Assembly (NCBI RefSeq): GCF_003269275.1
Contig: NZ_QLTS01000008.1
Span: forward strand, 46,598 to 110,597
Length of the DNA stretch: 64,000 nt
Source: Phascolarctobacterium faecium DSM 14760
GTDB taxonomy: Bacteria; Bacillota; Negativicutes; Acidaminococcales; Acidaminococcaceae
Direction: 5' to 3'
Positions 51,246 to 60,465 of the stretch are shown piece after piece. Within the stretch, counting starts at the first letter, position 1. Each line of letters begins with the position of its first letter. The notes under the pieces were generated by a model. The model had not been told where the DNA came from, did not search any database, and worked only from the letters and a program-made list of their open reading frames with translations. The position numbers and the translations under genes were made by a program.

Positions 51246-53369
51246 ATGTGGTTAAAGGTGAGAAGATTTGTAAAGAAAAGGTCATTGATATTTACACTGA
51301 TTGGTTCAAGTTTTTTGTTTAGTGGTGTTACTGCTCATGCTGAAGAAGTTACAGAAAGTTTTACACTTGACCCTATGGTCATTACTGCTACAAGGACGGA
51401 GATGAGCGTGAAGGAAAGCCCCTCGGCTGTAGAAATTGTCAGCAGCAAAAAATTGGAAGAAACACAGGCGAAAACGTTGCGTGACGCTTTAAAATCTGCG
51501 TTGGGAGTAAACGTCTTTAATGATTTTCAGGGACGCAGTAATGTCAGTATTCGCGGCAGTGAGTCAAGGCATGTTTTAATTATGGTAGACGGTAAGCGTT
51601 TGGGTGGGGAACTTTCCTATAATTCCGCTAATGCCTGGGACGTTGATCGTATTCGCATGGAGGATGTGGAACGTGTAGAAATTATCAGAGGTCCAGCCGG
51701 AGCTTTGTATGGCAGTGATGCTATGGCGGGGGTTATCAATGTAATTACAAAAACTCCGGAAAAAAATGCCGGTAGTATCAATTATGAATATGGCTGGTAT
51801 GAAAATGGTAAAGGTGCTGGCTACAAGTCTAATGTTTATCTGCAGGGGGTTGAAAAAAATGTATCCTATAAGTTAAATGCTGGCTTGAATAATAATAGGC
51901 CTTATATGGATCCAGCAGGCAGCGGAGATGAAATGAATTTTTATGGAAAGGAACAACCGATATCTTTAAGTGTAGGTTATAAGTTTGATAATGGAAATCA
52001 ATTATCTGCCGATTTCAGCAGGATTAAAGAGGATAATCAGAAGGGTAGTTCATCTGTAACAGTTATGAGGCCGGGTGAAGTCTGGCAAAATAAAAAATCT
52101 ACTATTTATAATGATAACAAACGTACAGATTATTCACTGACCTATAAAGGTGATGATGAAAAGCAAAGCTGGATTATCAGAGCTTATCAATCGGTTTATG
52201 ATAAACGTTATACAAGTCAGGATGTTACGCAAATGTTTACGGGCGGCAAACCTGGAACAATAACTGTTAAAGATCCTAAGATTGATACTGTAAAAAGGAC
52301 CTTGAGTGTTATTGAAGGTCACGATTCATGGCATATGGGAGATAAACATTATTTAACGGCAGGGCTGGAGTACCGCCGGGATAACAGTGAAGGGACCAGA
52401 TTAAAGAAGAAAGGTACTCCTGTAGCTGGAGGCAGTGCATATAATGCTTATGATGAAGCGGCTATTAATTATACTGCCGTATATGTTCAGGATGAATTTA
52501 AACCTGATGAAAAATGGTTGATTATTCCTTCTGTACGTTATGATTACAGTGATAAATTTGGCAGTGAAATAACAAGCCGTTTGGCAACTACTTATAATGC
52601 GGCTAAAGACATACGTGTGAAGGCTGTTATCGGTCAAGGGTATAAAACTCCTACAGTTAATGAGTTGTACCATTTTTGGGAGATGTACGCTGCTAATCCG
52701 GGTGGCTCAGGACAGTTTTTTGAGGGTAATCCAGATTTGCAACCGGAAAAATCTTTAAGTTATGAATTAGCTGTGGAGAAGGACTGGGGAGATAAAACTA
52801 CAGCTCATTTAGGAATTTTCCGCAATGACGTTAAGGATTTGATAAGTTCATACTGGACAGGCAGATTTACTGATGATGATCCCAATAGCTATCCGGGACT
52901 TGGTAGAGATCAGGTTATGACTTATCGGAATGTACCAAAGGCAACATTACAGGGTGTAGAATTTTATGGTTCGCATGAATTAGGGAAAAATATTTTTATG
53001 AATTTTGGTTATACTTATTTAGAGGCTAAAGATAAGACAGGCGGAACGCGTTTAACTGATCGTGCTAAGCATCAGTTAACTTTTGGTGTATCTTATCAAC
53101 CGCAAAATATTTATGCCTGGGATTGCAGTTTTGATATTGTTTCTAATCTAAATTATTATTATCACAACGCAGATAAGAGTACAATGGGGAATTCTGTATA
53201 TTCTACTAAGAATTTTACTATTGCTAATATTATGGCATCAAAACACCTTACTAAAGATGCCAAGATTTATTTGGGGATCGATAACATAAGTAATCATAGG
53301 AATTTTGGCGCTTATGCTGATGGAAATTTAGGACGTTTGTATAGAGTTGGTATGGAATATAAATTTTAA
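51246..53369 (+). CDS. btuB: TonB-dependent outer-membrane receptor, BtuB-type
   Basis: 707 residues. A signal peptide (ending VTAHA near 32) precedes a TonB-box-like LDPMVITATRTE, the plug domain (about 50-165: RDALKSALGVNVF, NVSIRGSESRHVLIMVDG, VERVEIIRGPAGALYGSDAMAGVINVIT) and a 22-strand barrel ending in YRVGMEYKF with terminal Phe. The cobalamin riboswitch upstream argues for B12 or another corrinoid as ligand, although the downstream haem-type genes leave haem open. The start is uncertain: the ATG at 51246 has a weak site; GTG at 51258 is an alternative. Confidence 0.87.
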   Translation: MWLKVRRFVKKRSLIFTLIGSSFLFSGVTAHAEEVTESFTLDPMVITATRTEMSVKESPSAVEIVSSKKLEETQAKTLRDALKSALGVNVFNDFQGRSNVSIRGSESRHVLIMVDGKRLGGELSYNSANAWDVDRIRMEDVERVEIIRGPAGALYGSDAMAGVINVITKTPEKNAGSINYEYGWYENGKGAGYKSNVYLQGVEKNVSYKLNAGLNNNRPYMDPAGSGDEMNFYGKEQPISLSVGYKFDNGNQLSADFSRIKEDNQKGSSSVTVMRPGEVWQNKKSTIYNDNKRTDYSLTYKGDDEKQSWIIRAYQSVYDKRYTSQDVTQMFTGGKPGTITVKDPKIDTVKRTLSVIEGHDSWHMGDKHYLTAGLEYRRDNSEGTRLKKKGTPVAGGSAYNAYDEAAINYTAVYVQDEFKPDEKWLIIPSVRYDYSDKFGSEITSRLATTYNAAKDIRVKAVIGQGYKTPTVNELYHFWEMYAANPGGSGQFFEGNPDLQPEKSLSYELAVEKDWGDKTTAHLGIFRNDVKDLISSYWTGRFTDDDPNSYPGLGRDQVMTYRNVPKATLQGVEFYGSHELGKNIFMNFGYTYLEAKDKTGGTRLTDRAKHQLTFGVSYQPQNIYAWDCSFDIVSNLNYYYHNADKSTMGNSVYSTKNFTIANIMASKHLTKDAKIYLGIDNISNHRNFGAYADGNLGRLYRVGMEYKF

Positions 53370-53380
53370 TACATAGTAGA

Positions 53381-53417
53381 AATATCTAGCGGGCTTAATG
53401 CCTGCTAGATATTTTAA
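53381..53417 (+). terminator. Hairpin between btuB and btuF
   Basis: A 14-bp stem (AATATCTAGCGGGC, TTAAT loop, complement with one G-T) followed by only TTTAAA. It may be a weak terminator or an RNA-stability element lowering btuF relative to btuB. Confidence 0.6.
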
Positions 53418-53430
53418 ATGGAGTTATGAT

Positions 53431-54372
53431 ATGAAAAAAATAATTTTAATGCTGTGCTTGTTGGCAGTTTCAGTAACTATGTATGGCTGCACTTCAAAAG
53501 AAATTCATAAAGATAGCGGGTTGATGAAAATAACGGACGATAATGGCAGGCAGGTTGCTTTTTCCAAAAAGCCTGAAAGGATCGTAGTTCTGTCACCTTC
53601 TTTTTTAGAACTTTTGGAAGTTTTAGATGGAAATGTTGTAGGACGGGCGGAATCCACAATTGTCAGGACTCCTGATTTTGCCAAAAATGCTGCTGTTGTT
53701 GGCTTTATTTTTAATATCAATACTGAAAAAGTAGTAGAATTGAAGCCTGATTTGATTGTCGCTTATAAGGGGATGCATGAAAAATACATCCAACTTTTTG
53801 AAGCAAATGGTATTCCTGTAGTAGTTTTAAATTTAAAAACTTATGAAGATGTCAAACATAGTATAAAAATTTTAGGTGAACTGACTGGCCAGAAAGAGAA
53901 AGGGCTAAAAATTGCATCAGAGCTTGACAAAAAAGTACAGAATACAGTTAAGCAGCTTCCTAAAAATACTAAAAGGGTTGCTATTTTACACAGCAGCGCA
54001 CAAAATGTGACATTAGAGAAGGAAAATAGTATTGCTGGCTGTGTTGCCAAGTTATTGCAACTACATAATATTGTCCAGGACATTCAGAGTGTAACTGCTC
54101 CAACTGGTGAACAGATGTCTGATAAAGCTCCTTATAATCTGGAATTCTTAATAGAAAAAGACCCGGAAATAATTTTTATTACCTCAATGGGAGATAAAAA
54201 CGATATTGAAGTGCGTTTGCAAAATGACGTTATGAGCAGTCCTGCCTGGGAATCAATAACGGCAGTAAAAAATAATGCAGTATATTATTTGCCGGATGAA
54301 TTATTTCTTTTGAATCCAGGACTTAGATACTCTCAGGCTGTAGAATATATGGCATCGAAGCTGCAGGAATAA
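53431..54372 (+). CDS. ABC transporter substrate-binding lipoprotein, BtuF/FepB-like
   Basis: 313-residue class-III periplasmic binding protein. The signal peptide ends in the lipobox MYGC (Cys near 20); the domain starts TDDNGRQVAFSKKPERIVVLSPSFLELLEVL and includes VVELKPDLIVAYKGMHEKY and the long linker helix LKTYEDVKHSIKILGELTG. The family binds B12, haem or siderophores; the riboswitch before btuB favours B12. No permease or ATPase gene accompanies it, so BtuCD must be encoded elsewhere. Start at 53431 with TGGAG; the frame is open from 53398. Confidence 0.83.
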   Translation: MKKIILMLCLLAVSVTMYGCTSKEIHKDSGLMKITDDNGRQVAFSKKPERIVVLSPSFLELLEVLDGNVVGRAESTIVRTPDFAKNAAVVGFIFNINTEKVVELKPDLIVAYKGMHEKYIQLFEANGIPVVVLNLKTYEDVKHSIKILGELTGQKEKGLKIASELDKKVQNTVKQLPKNTKRVAILHSSAQNVTLEKENSIAGCVAKLLQLHNIVQDIQSVTAPTGEQMSDKAPYNLEFLIEKDPEIIFITSMGDKNDIEVRLQNDVMSSPAWESITAVKNNAVYYLPDELFLLNPGLRYSQAVEYMASKLQE

Positions 54373-54387
54373 GGCTAAAAAATTATT

Positions 54388-54417
54388 TTGGCAAGATTTT
54401 GAATTATGGTTTATAAT
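54388..54417 (+). promoter_or_regulatory. Promoter of the flavodoxin-HutW pair
   Basis: TTGGCA (54388-54393), 18-base spacer, TATAAT (54412-54417). It implies transcription separate from btuB-btuF. No clear Fur box was seen. Confidence 0.75.
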
Positions 54418-54495
54418 GACAACATAAGTAAGCGAAGGCTAACTTCATGGAACAATGTTATTTCAGCAAACGTAATATGAAAGGAATGAAAATTT

Positions 54496-55020
54496 ATGAA
54501 AGATTTTTTGATTGTTTATTCCAGTAAAACCGGCAATACAGAGAAAGTTGCAAAGAAATTTTATGAAGTGGCAGGAGAACGCTGTGACCTTGCTGCTGTG
54601 AAGCAGGTGCCGGCAGTAGATGATTATAAGGTTATTTTTGCTGGTTATTGGGTCGATAAAGGTGAACCCGATAAGGATATGCAGGAGTTTTTGCAGACTT
54701 TGGATAATAAAAAAGTCGTACTTTTTCAAACGTTGGGAGCAGAAGCTTACTCTGAGCACGGGATCAGCTCATTAGCCAATGCCGGCAGATATTTAAGCAC
54801 CGGCTGTAAAGTAGTAGGCACTTTATCTATTCGCGGTGCGATTGATCCGAAGCTGATCGAAACAATGATGAATATGCCTGAAGGACATCCGCATGCACCT
54901 ACGGAAGAAAGTAAAAAACGGTGGAAGGACGCAAGTACTCATCCTGATGAAGCAGATTTGCAAGCTGCAGGAGAGTATATACAAAAATTTATCACTTTTT
55001 ATGACAGGTTTTATAAATAA
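54496..55020 (+). CDS. Flavodoxin-family protein, possible HmuF/BilS-like partner in haem or tetrapyrrole reduction
   Basis: 174 residues. The FMN phosphate loop is VYSSKTGNTEKVAKKF (about 7-22), and there is an aromatic-rich stretch AGYWVDKGEPDKDMQEF, with FQTLGAEAYSEHG later. The tail HPDEADLQAAGEYIQKF is shared with flavodoxins near tetrapyrrole genes. It is next to a radical-SAM HutW/ChuW-like enzyme (42 bases apart), matching the Fusobacterium HmuF/HmuW arrangement, where the flavodoxin binds haem and reduces anaerobilin. BilS, the flavodoxin next to bilirubin reductase, is an alternative relative. Confidence 0.75.
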   Translation: MKDFLIVYSSKTGNTEKVAKKFYEVAGERCDLAAVKQVPAVDDYKVIFAGYWVDKGEPDKDMQEFLQTLDNKKVVLFQTLGAEAYSEHGISSLANAGRYLSTGCKVVGTLSIRGAIDPKLIETMMNMPEGHPHAPTEESKKRWKDASTHPDEADLQAAGEYIQKFITFYDRFYK

Positions 55021-55061
55021 AATTTGTATGGATTTTTAGAAAATACTGGGTAATTTTAAAA

Positions 55062-56588
55062 ATGAAAAAAATAGACAAAATCACCACGCTGGGCAAAATG
55101 ATGCTTAAAGACAAAATAACTAGTTCCTGGGATAAATTACTGACAGAGAAACCGCAAGGTGACTTAATGGTTTTTTATAAAAAGAGGCTGGAGCACTTTT
55201 GGCGTCTGCCGGATTTAGAAAAAATTATCGGCAAAGAGAAGGCTGCACGCTCATATGCGGCAATGGAAGAAGTTGATGTTTTATTTGAAGATAAAGGCAT
55301 CAAACCGCTGCCGCCGCCTCTGGGACAGAATGCTTTCAAGAAGCTTTTGCGTGAAGCTTCCAGCAGCAGGCCTATAGCAGCTTATATCCATATTCCTTTT
55401 TGCAAGATCAGATGCACTTATTGTAGCTTTTTTAAACAGGGTTCTTCAATAAAAGCAGAAGCAGAATATGTAACCAAGCTTTTGACAGAGCTGGAACAGA
55501 TGCGTAATATGCATTATTTGAAAACTGCGGAAATCCAAGCGGTCTTTCTTGGCGGCGGGACTCCTGGAACCTTGACGAAAGAACAGCTCAGCAGTATTTT
55601 GCAGAAGGTACGCCAAGTGCTTCCTTTAAGTTCTGATTGTGAAATTACGGTTGAGAGCAGTATTTATGATATGGACGAAGAGAAACTTGCTGCTTGCATC
55701 GAAAATGGTGCAAACAGATTTAGCTTTGGGGTGCAAACTTTTGCTACGGATCTGCGCCGACAACTGGGGCGTCCTGATACCTGCGAAGAAGTTGTGCGTA
55801 AATTGAAGCTTTTTGCTGCGACGGGTACAAAGGTTATCATTGACCTGATTTATGGTTTACCGGGGCAGACAAAAGAATTGCTGCAGCGAGATTTACAGTT
55901 TTATCTGGATTGCGGTCTTAGTGGTGTCGATTTGTATAAACTGCAGATTTTTCCTGGGACGCCGCTGGGCAATCAATTTAAAGTTGATCAGAGTAATTTC
56001 CCTACTGGGCGGGAGTTGGCAGAGCTCTTTGTCAGCGGCGCAGAATTTTTAAGCAGGAATGGCTGCCGTCAGCTGAGCTGTTGCCATTGGGCAACTGATG
56101 ACAGGGAAATAAGCCGTTATAATACTATGGTGAAAGAAGGCGCTCAGGTTCTGGCTTTCGGAGCCGGCTGCGGCGGATCATTAGGCAATTATGCTTATAT
56201 GCAGCCGTTTGATCTGGAAAAATATGGAAGCCTGGTTGATAAGGGTATAAAGCCTTTTGTTATGTTATTTGAAAGAGATGAGTTTGCGCCTGTTTTTGCC
56301 GCGATCAAAGGTCAGTTTGACAGTGGCGTCTTTGAACCTCAAAAATTGAGAAGCTTATCAGAAATACCTTTTTCTGAATTGTTGTTTCCTTTATTGGAAC
56401 GTTGGCGTAACAACGGTTTAATGGAAGATGCTGATGGTGTTTATAAGCTGACGCCAATGGGTTTGTTCTGGCAGAATCAATTGAATCGTGCAGTGATGAT
56501 AGCTGTGCAGTATTTAGTATACGGGCCGCGTGTTGCGGGAAGAAAGTCAGCTTTGACAATGATGAGTGCAATGGAAAATCGTACTTAA
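55062..56588 (+). CDS. HutW/ChuW/HmuW-like radical-SAM enzyme, probable anaerobic haem degradation
   Basis: 508 residues of the HemN-like superfamily. The cluster motif is CKIRCTYC inside AYIHIPFCKIRCTYCSFFKQG (about 110-130); the SAM motif is VFLGGGTPGTL. ANRFSFGVQTF, IDLIYGLPGQT and DLYKLQIFPGTPLG follow. The CSFFKQG context and an N-terminal extension of about 100 residues resemble HutW/ChuW rather than HemN or HemW. ChuW and HmuW open haem without oxygen, releasing iron and making anaerobilin. Pairing with a flavodoxin supports this. The bilin product was not established from sequence; a coproporphyrinogen dehydrogenase is less likely. Confidence 0.78.
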   Translation: MKKIDKITTLGKMMLKDKITSSWDKLLTEKPQGDLMVFYKKRLEHFWRLPDLEKIIGKEKAARSYAAMEEVDVLFEDKGIKPLPPPLGQNAFKKLLREASSSRPIAAYIHIPFCKIRCTYCSFFKQGSSIKAEAEYVTKLLTELEQMRNMHYLKTAEIQAVFLGGGTPGTLTKEQLSSILQKVRQVLPLSSDCEITVESSIYDMDEEKLAACIENGANRFSFGVQTFATDLRRQLGRPDTCEEVVRKLKLFAATGTKVIIDLIYGLPGQTKELLQRDLQFYLDCGLSGVDLYKLQIFPGTPLGNQFKVDQSNFPTGRELAELFVSGAEFLSRNGCRQLSCCHWATDDREISRYNTMVKEGAQVLAFGAGCGGSLGNYAYMQPFDLEKYGSLVDKGIKPFVMLFERDEFAPVFAAIKGQFDSGVFEPQKLRSLSEIPFSELLFPLLERWRNNGLMEDADGVYKLTPMGLFWQNQLNRAVMIAVQYLVYGPRVAGRKSALTMMSAMENRT

Positions 56589-56600
56589 AAGTTATATGAT

Positions 56601-56635
56601 TAAAGCCCCTGTTCAATAAGAACAGGGGCTTTAAT
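56601..56635. terminator. Bidirectional terminator
   Basis: A 15-bp perfect stem TTAAAGCCCCTGTTC, AATAA loop, complement, between the converging hutW-like and pyc genes. Confidence 0.92.
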
Positions 56636-56645
56636 CGGTTATTAT

Positions 56646-59600
56646 TTAAGCTTTTAATTCGATTTCCAGCAGGCAGTCGCCGCTTTCGATACGGTTACCT
56701 GCTGTTACGTGGATCTGGGCTACTATACCGCTGATTGGGGCGGCGATAGTTGTTTCCATTTTCATAGCTTCGGTAACTACAAGCGGGGTGCCTTTAGTTA
56801 CTGCTTGTCCTTTTTCCACCAGTACTTTAACAACGGAACCTGATAAAGTAGCGCCGATCTCACCCTGATTGGCTTTATCAGCTTTTTTGCGGCTGATATT
56901 GGTAGCTTTGACATTTCTGTCTTTGATATCGATTTCCCTGGGCAGACCGTTGAATTCGAAGGATACTGTACGAATACCATCGGCATTGGCTTCGCCGATA
57001 TGTACAAGCTTAATGACCAGCATCTTGCCTTGTTCGATTTCTACTTTGATTTCTTCGCCTATTTTCATGCCGAAGAAGAAGGTTGGTGTATCAAGTACAG
57101 AAACATCTCCGAAATCATGTACGCGTTTGACCCAGTCAGTAAAGACTTTTGGATAGAGACAGTAAGAGCTGACGGCTTCTTCTGTAATAGGTGCTTCCAG
57201 TTCTGCAAGTTTAGCTTTTATTTCCTCAAAATTAACAGGCGGCAAAGTATCGCCGGGACGGCCTTCTAAAGGTTTACGTCCTTTGAGAACTATTTGCTGC
57301 AGTTTTTGAGGGAAGCCTTGATAAGGAACGCCGATACGGCCTTCAAAAAATTCCACTACAGAAGCAGGGAAATCGAGTACGTCACCTTTAGCATAGATAT
57401 CTTCTTCGCTGAGATCGTTTTGTACCATGAAGAGAGCCATATCACCGACTATTTTAGAAGAAGGAGTTACCTTGATTAAATCACCGAACATCATTGAGAC
57501 GCGGTGATACATATCTTTGACTTCTTCCCAACGTTCGATAAGACCGAGAGCGGTTGCCTGCTGTTTAAGGTTGGTGTATTGGCCGCCCGGCATCTCGTGT
57601 ACATATACTTCCGGGTTTGGAAACAGTTCGGTCTGGTCAGCGGCTTTATAATATGGACGTACGGTTTCCCAATAACGGGATAGTTCGTTCATAGCATCGA
57701 CGTCTACACGCGGCTGGCGCGGATGACCGCTGAGCGCATAATAGAGGCTGCTGCCGCTGGGCTGAGAAGTGCCGCAACTCATAGCGGACATCGCTGTATC
57801 AACAATATCAACACCGGCATCGACGGCACGGGCGTAAGTGTAGATAGCATTGCCGCTGCCTTCATGTGTGTGCAGATGTATCGGCAGGTCAACAGCGTCT
57901 TTGAGAGCACTGACAAGGCGGTAAGACGCCTCAGGTTTTAACAGTCCAGCCATATCTTTGATTGCAATAATATTGGCACCGGCGGCTGCCAGCTCTTTAG
58001 CCATATCCACATAATATTTCAGATCATATTTATCCCGGCGGGGGTCCAGAATATCGCCGGTATAGCACAGTGCCGCTTCGGCAACTTTATTGCATTCTCG
58101 CACAGTATCTATGGAAAGACGCATATTATCAAGTCCGTTGAGGCTGTCAAAGATGCGGAAAACATCGACACCGTTTTTGGCGGCCAGATGAATAAATTCC
58201 TTGACGACATTATCAGGATAGCTGGTATAGCCAACTGCATTGGCTCCGCGCAGCAGCATTTGCAGTAAAATATTAGGTGCTTTTATACGGAATTGCTGCA
58301 GCCGATCCCAGGGACTTTCGTCGAGAAAACGGTAAGCAACGTCAAAGGTAGCGCCGCCCCAGCATTCGAATGAGAAAAGGTTTGGAAGTTTTCCTGCTGT
58401 AGCAGCTGCTACTTTCATCATATCGTTTGTACGCAGACGAGTCGCAAACAATGACTGATGTGCGTCGCGGAAAGTGGTATCAGTGATTAGTACTTCACTT
58501 TGGGCCTGTACCCATTTTGCCAATCCTGCAGGGCCATGGGTATCAAGAACCTGTTTGCTGCCATCAGGAATCTTACCGATAAAGGGCTTGGGCATATTCA
58601 GTGGGGCAAATTCCGGTTTTGGCTGTACACCTACGTTAGAATAGCCATTGATAGAGATATCGGCAATATAATTGAGCAGTTTGGTACCGCGGTCATGTGT
58701 TTTAGGGAAAATAAACAAGTCGGTATTATCATCAACAAATTTAGTGCTGTAGCTGCCGTCAGTGAATTGCGGATGCTGCAGTACATTTTCCAAAAAGAGA
58801 ATATTGGTTTTAACGCCGCGTATACGGAACTCCTTCAGACAGCGCAGCATCTTACTGATAGCTATTTGATGTGTCAGTCCCCAGGTGGTTGCTTTAACGA
58901 GCAGAGAATCGTAGTACGGGGTGATGACGGAACCAGTAAACGCATTACCTCCGTCCAGGCGTACGCCAAAGCCGCCGCCGCTGCGATAAGCGATCAGTTT
59001 ACCGGTATCTGGCATAAAATTGTTGGCCGGATCCTCCGTAGTGATACGGCATTGGATAGCATGGCCATGGGTAATGATGTCCTTTTGTTCGGGGATCGCT
59101 ATTTCAGGGTCATGGATGGAATAGCCTTCAGCAATTTTAATTTGTGTTTGTACAATATCGATACCGGTGATTTCTTCGGTAACTGTATGTTCAACCTGAA
59201 TTCTTGGATTAACTTCAATAAAGTAGAAATTATTGTCCGGTGTTGCTAAAAATTCAACTGTGCCAGCACTGATATAATCAACATTTTTCATCAATTTAAC
59301 GGCTGCTTCGCAAATACGGCTGCGCAGCTGCTGAGGCAGAGAGAAAGCAGGAGCAACTTCGACCAGTTTTTGATGCCGGCGCTGTACGGAACAGTCACGT
59401 TCGTGCAGATGTACAATGTTACCGTGGGTATCGCCGATGATCTGTACTTCGATATGTTTAGGGTTTTGCAGATATTTTTCAAGGTAGATCTCGTCACTGC
59501 CGAAGGCTTTGAGTGCTTCTGATTTGGCAAGGCTGTAAGCCTGATCCAGCTCGTCCATTGAAGCTACCATACGCATGCCGCGTCCGCCACCGCCGTTAAC

Positions 59601-60086
59601 AGCCTTGATAATGATCGGGAAACCGTGTTTCCCCGCAAAAGCACGTACTTCTTCTACGCTGCTGACTGTGCCGGTAGAACCGGGAATCATTGGAATACCA
59701 GCCAGTTCAGCCTGCGTGCGGGCATTGATCTTATCGCCGAACATTATCAGGTGTTCAAGACTCGGACCGATAAAGATGAATCCTTCTTCAGCGCAGCGTT
59801 TAGCCAGTTGGCTGTTTTCTGATAAAAAGCCATAGCCGGGATGAATGGCGTCGACATCGTGTTCTCGGGCAATACGCATGATGTCTTCAATATCAAGATA
59901 AGCGTCTATGGGGCCTTTGCCTTCACCGACCAGATAAGCCTCATCGGCTCGGTTACGATGCAGAGATAAAGTGTCTTCCTTAGAGTATATTGCTACAGTA
60001 CGGATGCCTAATTCATTACAAGCACGAAAAACGCGGATCGCGATCTCGCCGCGGTTAGCAACTAGAACTGTTTTAATTTTTTTCAT
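56646..60086 (-). CDS. pyc: Pyruvate carboxylase
   Basis: 1146-residue biotin enzyme making oxaloacetate from pyruvate, bicarbonate and ATP. Domains in order: biotin carboxylase (1-450: ANRGEIAIRVFRA, HPGYGFLSEN, GGGGRGMRM, EVNPRIQVEHTVTE), carboxyltransferase (about 530-990: DTTFRDAHQSLFATRLRT, ECWGGATFDVA, AIKDMAGLL, HLHTHEGSGN) and a biotin carrier with lysine in VTEAMKMETTI near 1112. The frame opens at 60179, but the ATG at 60086 with AAGGAGGG at 6 bases matches the family start. Its product feeds the reductive arm to succinate/propionate. A promoter and two TGTATACA palindromes lie upstream. Confidence 0.95.
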   Translation of the reverse strand: MKKIKTVLVANRGEIAIRVFRACNELGIRTVAIYSKEDTLSLHRNRADEAYLVGEGKGPIDAYLDIEDIMRIAREHDVDAIHPGYGFLSENSQLAKRCAEEGFIFIGPSLEHLIMFGDKINARTQAELAGIPMIPGSTGTVSSVEEVRAFAGKHGFPIIIKAVNGGGGRGMRMVASMDELDQAYSLAKSEALKAFGSDEIYLEKYLQNPKHIEVQIIGDTHGNIVHLHERDCSVQRRHQKLVEVAPAFSLPQQLRSRICEAAVKLMKNVDYISAGTVEFLATPDNNFYFIEVNPRIQVEHTVTEEITGIDIVQTQIKIAEGYSIHDPEIAIPEQKDIITHGHAIQCRITTEDPANNFMPDTGKLIAYRSGGGFGVRLDGGNAFTGSVITPYYDSLLVKATTWGLTHQIAISKMLRCLKEFRIRGVKTNILFLENVLQHPQFTDGSYSTKFVDDNTDLFIFPKTHDRGTKLLNYIADISINGYSNVGVQPKPEFAPLNMPKPFIGKIPDGSKQVLDTHGPAGLAKWVQAQSEVLITDTTFRDAHQSLFATRLRTNDMMKVAAATAGKLPNLFSFECWGGATFDVAYRFLDESPWDRLQQFRIKAPNILLQMLLRGANAVGYTSYPDNVVKEFIHLAAKNGVDVFRIFDSLNGLDNMRLSIDTVRECNKVAEAALCYTGDILDPRRDKYDLKYYVDMAKELAAAGANIIAIKDMAGLLKPEASYRLVSALKDAVDLPIHLHTHEGSGNAIYTYARAVDAGVDIVDTAMSAMSCGTSQPSGSSLYYALSGHPRQPRVDVDAMNELSRYWETVRPYYKAADQTELFPNPEVYVHEMPGGQYTNLKQQATALGLIERWEEVKDMYHRVSMMFGDLIKVTPSSKIVGDMALFMVQNDLSEEDIYAKGDVLDFPASVVEFFEGRIGVPYQGFPQKLQQIVLKGRKPLEGRPGDTLPPVNFEEIKAKLAELEAPITEEAVSSYCLYPKVFTDWVKRVHDFGDVSVLDTPTFFFGMKIGEEIKVEIEQGKMLVIKLVHIGEANADGIRTVSFEFNGLPREIDIKDRNVKATNISRKKADKANQGEIGATLSGSVVKVLVEKGQAVTKGTPLVVTEAMKMETTIAAPISGIVAQIHVTAGNRIESGDCLLEIELKA

Positions 60087-60117
60087 GGTAAACCCTCCTT
60101 TGGTTGAGACCGTATCC

Positions 60118-60146
60118 ATTGTATAAGAAAAAAGTACTTCTGGCAA
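60118..60146 (-). promoter_or_regulatory. Pyruvate carboxylase promoter
   Basis: Minus strand TTGCCA (60141-60146), 17-base spacer, TACAAT (60118-60123), about 30 bases before the start codon. Confidence 0.82.
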
Positions 60147-60158
60147 CATCAAAAGTTC

Positions 60159-60195
60159 ATGTATACATAATTCTTGCACTGCACTTTGTATACAT
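60159..60195. promoter_or_regulatory. Paired TGTATACA palindromes upstream of pyc
   Basis: ATGTATACAT (60159-60168) and TGTATACA (60187-60194), centres 27 bases apart, lie just upstream of the -35. The form fits GntR-family operators; the regulator is not in the window. The remaining intergenic DNA to 60465 (about 270 bases) shows TTTCCTG-A-CAGGAAA near 60269-60283 and ATATGTACATAT before ftsH, but no gene. Confidence 0.45.
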
Positions 60196-60465
60196 TTTTT
60201 GAAACACCGGCTAAGTTGTGGTTTTTTAGTGTAAAATTTTTCGGTATATACATAAAATTTGCAGGACTGTTTCCTGACAGGAAAATCAGGGCAGAACAGT
60301 GGTTAGGATTTTTAGAAATTATTTCGATACTTTATTTAATGAAAAAGAAAGTATTATTGCCGACTTTCACAGATTTTTTGCTTGTTTAATTATCGAAGAA
60401 CGGTTATCATTTAATATAGAATAATAATGTAAGTACAATATATGTACATATTTGGAGGTTCGGAT

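Noticed and set aside
58500..59249. 249-codon plus-strand frame inside the pyruvate carboxylase gene
   Set aside because: It is the complement of conserved biotin-carboxylase coding sequence, low in recognisable motifs, with no ribosome site.
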